Positions 61,151 to 64,000 of a DNA stretch of 64,000 nt are shown piece by piece. How positions within the stretch are numbered: the first letter of the stretch is position 1; each line of letters opens with the position of its first letter. The notes under the pieces were generated by a model. It saw nothing but the letters and a program-made list of their open reading frames with translations, did no database searches and was not told the DNA's origin. Position numbers and translations under genes: made by a program. The stretch lies in assembly GCA_905215345.1 (NCBI GenBank), contig CAJMPR010000002.1:355503-419502 (forward strand), written 5' to 3'. Source of the stretch: an uncultured bacterium. GTDB lineage: Bacteria; Bacteroidota; Bacteroidia; Bacteroidales; Bacteroidaceae.

Positions 61151-61506
61151 TGTATTTCTCCTTTAAATGGGTATTTCATTTTATATTCAGATATATGAAA
61201 TGAAATACATATTGTTTGACTATTTTTCTGACCTAATGAAATCTTGATATATACCTCTTGTCCCTTTACGTCTTTACCAAACACCCACATGTCTCCCATG
61301 TGGTTTAATGTATCAACAATAGGACCTTGGCAATAGTCTTCAGTTTTGATTTCTTTTATAACAATTTCTCTATATTTAGGCGTTATTTCTAAGTCTGCCA
61401 GTGTTTGAGCATTCTTTCCTCTATCATCTCTAAAAATGATGCTGAATACTTTAAGCTTCTGTTGGAACTGCTTAAGGAACACTTCTACATCTTCTTTTGT
61501 TACCAT
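61147..61506 (-). CDS. MqsR-like type II toxin
   Basis: 119 residues with a compact RelE-fold-sized sequence: EDVEVFLKQFQQKLKVF at the start, the family block DTLNHMGDMWVFGKDVKGQE, then VYIKISLGQ and CISFHISEYKMKYPFKG at the C-terminus. I relate it to MqsR-family mRNA interferases by this pattern; confirmation needs a profile search. It precedes its antitoxin, an order also seen in mqsRA. A -7 box TAACTTTG lies at 61523-61530 and a 16-bp palindrome at 61569-61584. Confidence 0.75.
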   Translation of the reverse strand: MVTKEDVEVFLKQFQQKLKVFSIIFRDDRGKNAQTLADLEITPKYREIVIKEIKTEDYCQGPIVDTLNHMGDMWVFGKDVKGQEVYIKISLGQKNSQTICISFHISEYKMKYPFKGEIQ

Positions 61507-61568
61507 TTATTTTCTGTTTTTGCAAAGTTAATAATTAAGTTTATATTTGTTTTATAAATAGCGATATT

Positions 61569-61584
61569 TCAACTTTAAAGTTGA
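61569..61584. promoter_or_regulatory. Perfect 16-bp palindrome upstream of the toxin gene
   Basis: TCAACTTTAAAGTTGA lies 63 bp before the toxin ATG and about 40 bp upstream of its -7 box TAACTTTG. It is a good candidate operator for the HTH antitoxin; it could alternatively be the stem ending the integrase transcript, which stops at 61590. Confidence 0.55.
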
Positions 61585-61589
61585 TTTTA

Positions 61590-62696
61590 TTATTTTAATG
61601 AGATTTTGTTTGCCGACTCGCGTTTCTTTTCACTTACCAGCTCCGCATATATTTGTGTAGTTGACACATTGCGATGAGTGAGCATCTTGCTGACGGTATA
61701 AATATCTGTCCCTGCGGCAATTTGGAGGGTGGCATACGAGTGCCGAAAGCAATGGAATGTAATATGTTTCAATATTTTAGCTTGCTTTAGCCAGTTCTTT
61801 AATGGATAATTTATCATACTCCGGCTAAGCCCCTTAAAGACTTTACCCGTTCCAACCTCTCCGCATAGTTCAAAAGCCTCGTGGCTGATGGGCAGTGTGG
61901 CTTCGGTTTTGGTCTTTTGAGTACGGATGCGAATGCAGTAGCCTTGATCGGGAGCAATACCGAAGTCCGACCATTGCAGATTCATAATATCACTGATACG
62001 TAGTCCTGTTAAGCAAGAGAACAGAGAGGCGGCTTTGAGAATAGGGATGTCGCAGGGAGTGGCGGCTAACTGTTTCACTTCGTCTAATGTGAGATACTCT
62101 TTTTTTACGTCTTCATACTCAATCTTATCCAGAAAGTCGTTGATGTTCTCACGGAGTAGCTTGTCTCGGTAGGCGATTTTCAATAGACCTCTGAACGTGG
62201 AATAGTAGCCTGCTGCAGAATTAAGCGATACTTTGTGCTGGGTATGTTTCAGTTGTTTGGCATTCAATAAGTAAGCTCGGAACCTTTTGCATAAATCCAC
62301 ATTCACTTCACCAAAAGAGCATTTTCCCTGCACGAAGTTATAGAAGTGGGCGTAGACTACTTTCCATTTTTGATCTTTACTCTTCATCATCTTGGCAAAA
62401 TAGGCGAGAAAGTCGGCTTTCATCTTGTGCTTGTCTAAGAAACCGAACTCTTCGTTGATGAGTGACTGCACCCGGATGCAGCGGATGGCTTCGGCTTTGT
62501 TCAGCATATCGTTGTTGAACTCACGCTCCATCTCGTTTTTTGGATGGGCGTAAATGTAAATGCCGAGATACTCCCGACGGCTCATAATCATGGTTTCGGG
62601 ATGGCGAATAGCCGGATAATAATCAAGGTAGAGAGAAATTTTGTCGTTACGGATGGCTCTTTGGCGAACTGTAACTTTGGTGCACGTGTGTATCAT
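61590..62696 (-). CDS. int: Tyrosine recombinase (integrase) of the island
   Basis: 368 residues. N-terminal arm/SAM-like domain (FYNFVQGKCSFGEVNVDLCK) and C-terminal catalytic domain with Arg in SCLTGLRISDIMNLQW, Lys in TQKTKTEATLPI, HCFRHSYATL (His-x-x-Arg), LTHRNVSTTQIYAEL (His and nucleophile Tyr). All catalytic residues are present, so it is probably active. It is the only integrase in the window and lies 1.2 kb from the right boundary repeat. Confidence 0.95.
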   Translation of the reverse strand: MIHTCTKVTVRQRAIRNDKISLYLDYYPAIRHPETMIMSRREYLGIYIYAHPKNEMEREFNNDMLNKAEAIRCIRVQSLINEEFGFLDKHKMKADFLAYFAKMMKSKDQKWKVVYAHFYNFVQGKCSFGEVNVDLCKRFRAYLLNAKQLKHTQHKVSLNSAAGYYSTFRGLLKIAYRDKLLRENINDFLDKIEYEDVKKEYLTLDEVKQLAATPCDIPILKAASLFSCLTGLRISDIMNLQWSDFGIAPDQGYCIRIRTQKTKTEATLPISHEAFELCGEVGTGKVFKGLSRSMINYPLKNWLKQAKILKHITFHCFRHSYATLQIAAGTDIYTVSKMLTHRNVSTTQIYAELVSEKKRESANKISLK

Positions 62697-62783
62697 ACGA
62701 TTGTTTTTTAATGATTTATACTTGTTTTTTGATTACAAAGAAAGACGGTGATAGTATGGTGGCTACCGTCACCGATGAATAAC

Positions 62784-63689
62784 TTACTCTATTTTCGGAT
62801 CACCCAACAATTTATCAAGTTCAGGTCGAGAGATTTTAACGTATTTGCCTACTTTCACTCTGGGGATATTGTGATACTTAGCGTAATGGTAGAGTTGATC
62901 TCGTGTGAGGTTGAATTTCTCCATTGCTTCTGCTACCGTGTAGTATTGCGGTTCTTCGGGTTGGGCTATGCCTTTGGCTATGTCGAAATGTTTCTTGGAG
63001 TAGCTGACCATGATGCCCTCTTTCTTTTTCGGGATGGCATTCTTTGAGGCGAGCGTATAGATTGCAGCCAAAGTCATATCGAATTTATCCTGAATCTCCT
63101 GTACGGTGTACCAGTCGGCAATTTCCGGATTGGCTGCTTTCTTAGCAAAATAGTTGTCGATATGTTTTTTGCTCCAATAGGTTTTGCCACGATTGAAGGT
63201 TCGGGGAATGTTGTGCTTCTTAGCTACAACGAATATCCATGAGTCAACTACATTGTATTTTTCCTTGACTTCGGCTGTGGTGTAGAACTCGGTGATAGGG
63301 GTACGCTCTTTAGATTGGATGCGAAACTCAGTCGGATGATTAAACAGGTTGTCAATATCCTCTTTTCGCAGTAGATATTTACATCCCAACCGAGAGGCTT
63401 TCAATTCGCCATTTTTTAGATAACTGTATAAAGTGGGGCGAGTGACTCCCAGATAGACGGCGGCTTCTGTGATAGTGAGAAAAGGCTTGTCTTTTATTTT
63501 TTCAATTGGCTTTTCGAGTACGATTTTCTCTGTAAACTGATTATTCACTTTGATTACTTCGTCTCGCTTTTTCTTTTTGTACAGTGCATTTGCACACCTG
63601 TGCGAACAGCATGTAGTTGTAGTCTTATGGGCGATAAATTCAGTACTACACCAGCTACAAATCTTCTTAATGTCAATGTTACTACTCAT
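62784..63689 (-). CDS. Four-HTH excisionase-like DNA-binding protein
   Basis: 301 residues from the ATG at 63689 (MSSNIDIKKICSWC); the frame is open to 63818 but that part is not protein-like. An N-terminal zinc knuckle (CSWC ... CCSHRC) is followed by four tandem MerR/excisionase-type winged helices: FLTITEAAVYLGVTRPTLYS, FYTTAEVKEKYNVV, WYTVQEIQDKFDMT and YYTVAEAMEKFNLTRDQLYH. Four units suggest binding to several direct repeats near the attachment site. It lies between the right end and the integrase. Confidence 0.9.
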   Translation of the reverse strand: MSSNIDIKKICSWCSTEFIAHKTTTTCCSHRCANALYKKKKRDEVIKVNNQFTEKIVLEKPIEKIKDKPFLTITEAAVYLGVTRPTLYSYLKNGELKASRLGCKYLLRKEDIDNLFNHPTEFRIQSKERTPITEFYTTAEVKEKYNVVDSWIFVVAKKHNIPRTFNRGKTYWSKKHIDNYFAKKAANPEIADWYTVQEIQDKFDMTLAAIYTLASKNAIPKKKEGIMVSYSKKHFDIAKGIAQPEEPQYYTVAEAMEKFNLTRDQLYHYAKYHNIPRVKVGKYVKISRPELDKLLGDPKIE

Positions 63690-63835
63690 TTTAATTCGTA
63701 TTAGTTCTCTGTTATTTCCGTCAAATACCGTAAAACCGTGTAAAATGGCGTAAAGTTTCTCTACGACCTTTCCAAATGATTTTCGGTTGCAAACCTTCGA
63801 GACCCAAATACGGTACAAAAATGAGCTAAAAATGC

Positions 63836-63859
63836 ACTATCAATGACTACTATCAATGA
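63836..63859. repeat. Two copies of ACTATCAATGA near the right end
   Basis: The 11-bp sequence ACTATCAATGA occurs at 63836-63846 and 63849-63859, a 13-bp step. It lies between the multi-HTH gene and the boundary repeat and could be an arm-type binding site. The rest of 63690-64000 has no gene I can support. Confidence 0.45.
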
Positions 63860-63873
63860 TAAGCGCAAAAAGA

Positions 63874-63896
63874 AAGGCGTTGAACCTCAACGCCTT
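63874..63896 (-). terminator. Intrinsic terminator near the right end, minus strand
   Basis: AAGGCGTTGA (63874-63883) pairs perfectly with TCAACGCCTT (63887-63896); on the minus strand a T-rich run (TTTCTTTTT) follows. It would stop transcription entering the island from the right. Confidence 0.75.
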
Positions 63897-63919
63897 ATTA
63901 ATCAATAGTAATGTATGCT

Positions 63920-63963
63920 AATCGTTGGTAATCACTACCTACTTGCCGATGCAGAATGTTTAT
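63920..63963 (+). repeat. Candidate right attachment site of the island
   Basis: 44 bp matching 35477-35520 at 35 positions in the same orientation, sharing GTTGGTAATCA and CCGATGCAG. It lies just outside the terminator at 63874 and is the outer limit I propose for the island. Confidence 0.5.
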
Positions 63964-64000
63964 TTGCCCACGCAAACGATATTTGTATTGTGTAAATCAC

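Overview
The window reads as a Bacteroides-type (Bacteroidales) chromosome segment. The signs are a SusC/SusD pair with an STN-domain SusC and an ECF sigma/FecR pair, surface-type polysaccharide hydrolases with Sec or lipoprotein signals, Bacteroidetes -7 boxes of the form TAnnTTTG in several promoters, weak A-rich ribosome binding regions, and a Bacteroides-style mobilisation module. I assign no species.

Left part (1-12.2 kb) is ordinary core: a partial SDR, a voltage-gated-type ion channel, an SGNH hydrolase, a MaoC hydratase, a YgbA_NO protein, a PepSY-like protein, an MGMT-family protein, endonuclease IV, a GH28 beta-helix enzyme, a TIGR01777-lipocalin fusion, a VOC protein, a double GNAT, an RluA-type pseudouridine synthase and another SDR.

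12.3-21.6 kb is a substrate-uptake locus: ECF sigma, FecR anti-sigma, STN-type SusC, SusD, a secreted glycerophosphodiester phosphodiesterase and an organophosphate/phosphate-antiporter-type MFS transporter. The likely chain is outer-membrane capture of a glycerophosphodiester, periplasmic cleavage and import of glycerol-3-phosphate. A 22-bp-period symmetrical repeat sits upstream.

21.6-32.7 kb holds a TrmH methyltransferase, a Crp-like regulator, an acyltransferase, and a three-gene xylan/xylo-oligosaccharide operon (GH3; GH43-GH8 fusion; GH43-esterase fusion) with a duplicated palindromic operator candidate upstream and no SusCD of its own.

32.7-35.5 kb is repeat-rich: a perfect 37-bp inverted repeat, a strongly structured probable ncRNA with its own TAnnTTTG promoter, a periodic AACACTTTGTT array, and a relic in which the 3' ends of two genes of a mobile element are fused.

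35.5-63.96 kb looks like one mobilisable genomic island, all genes on the minus strand, bounded by imperfect 44-bp direct repeats. Reading inward from the right end: a four-HTH excisionase-like protein, a tyrosine integrase, an MqsR-like toxin with a DUF4065 antitoxin, HipB/HipA, two membrane proteins, an HTH protein, a DUF3987 protein, a toprim protein, a candidate oriT, MobC, the MobA relaxase and a coiled-coil membrane protein. Then follows a closely packed defence operon: XRE - hsdM - dinD - unknown - hsdS - kwaA - kwaB - hsdR - GIY-YIG - lipoprotein - small helical protein - Fic - RhuM. The main discovery is a complete Kiwa antiphage pair (KwaA/KwaB) embedded, with overlapping start and stop codons, between the specificity and restriction subunits of a type I R-M system. 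The remaining cargo (phosphoesterase, GNAT-DUF3795, a nonsense-interrupted alpha/beta hydrolase, a methyltransferase) reaches the left boundary.
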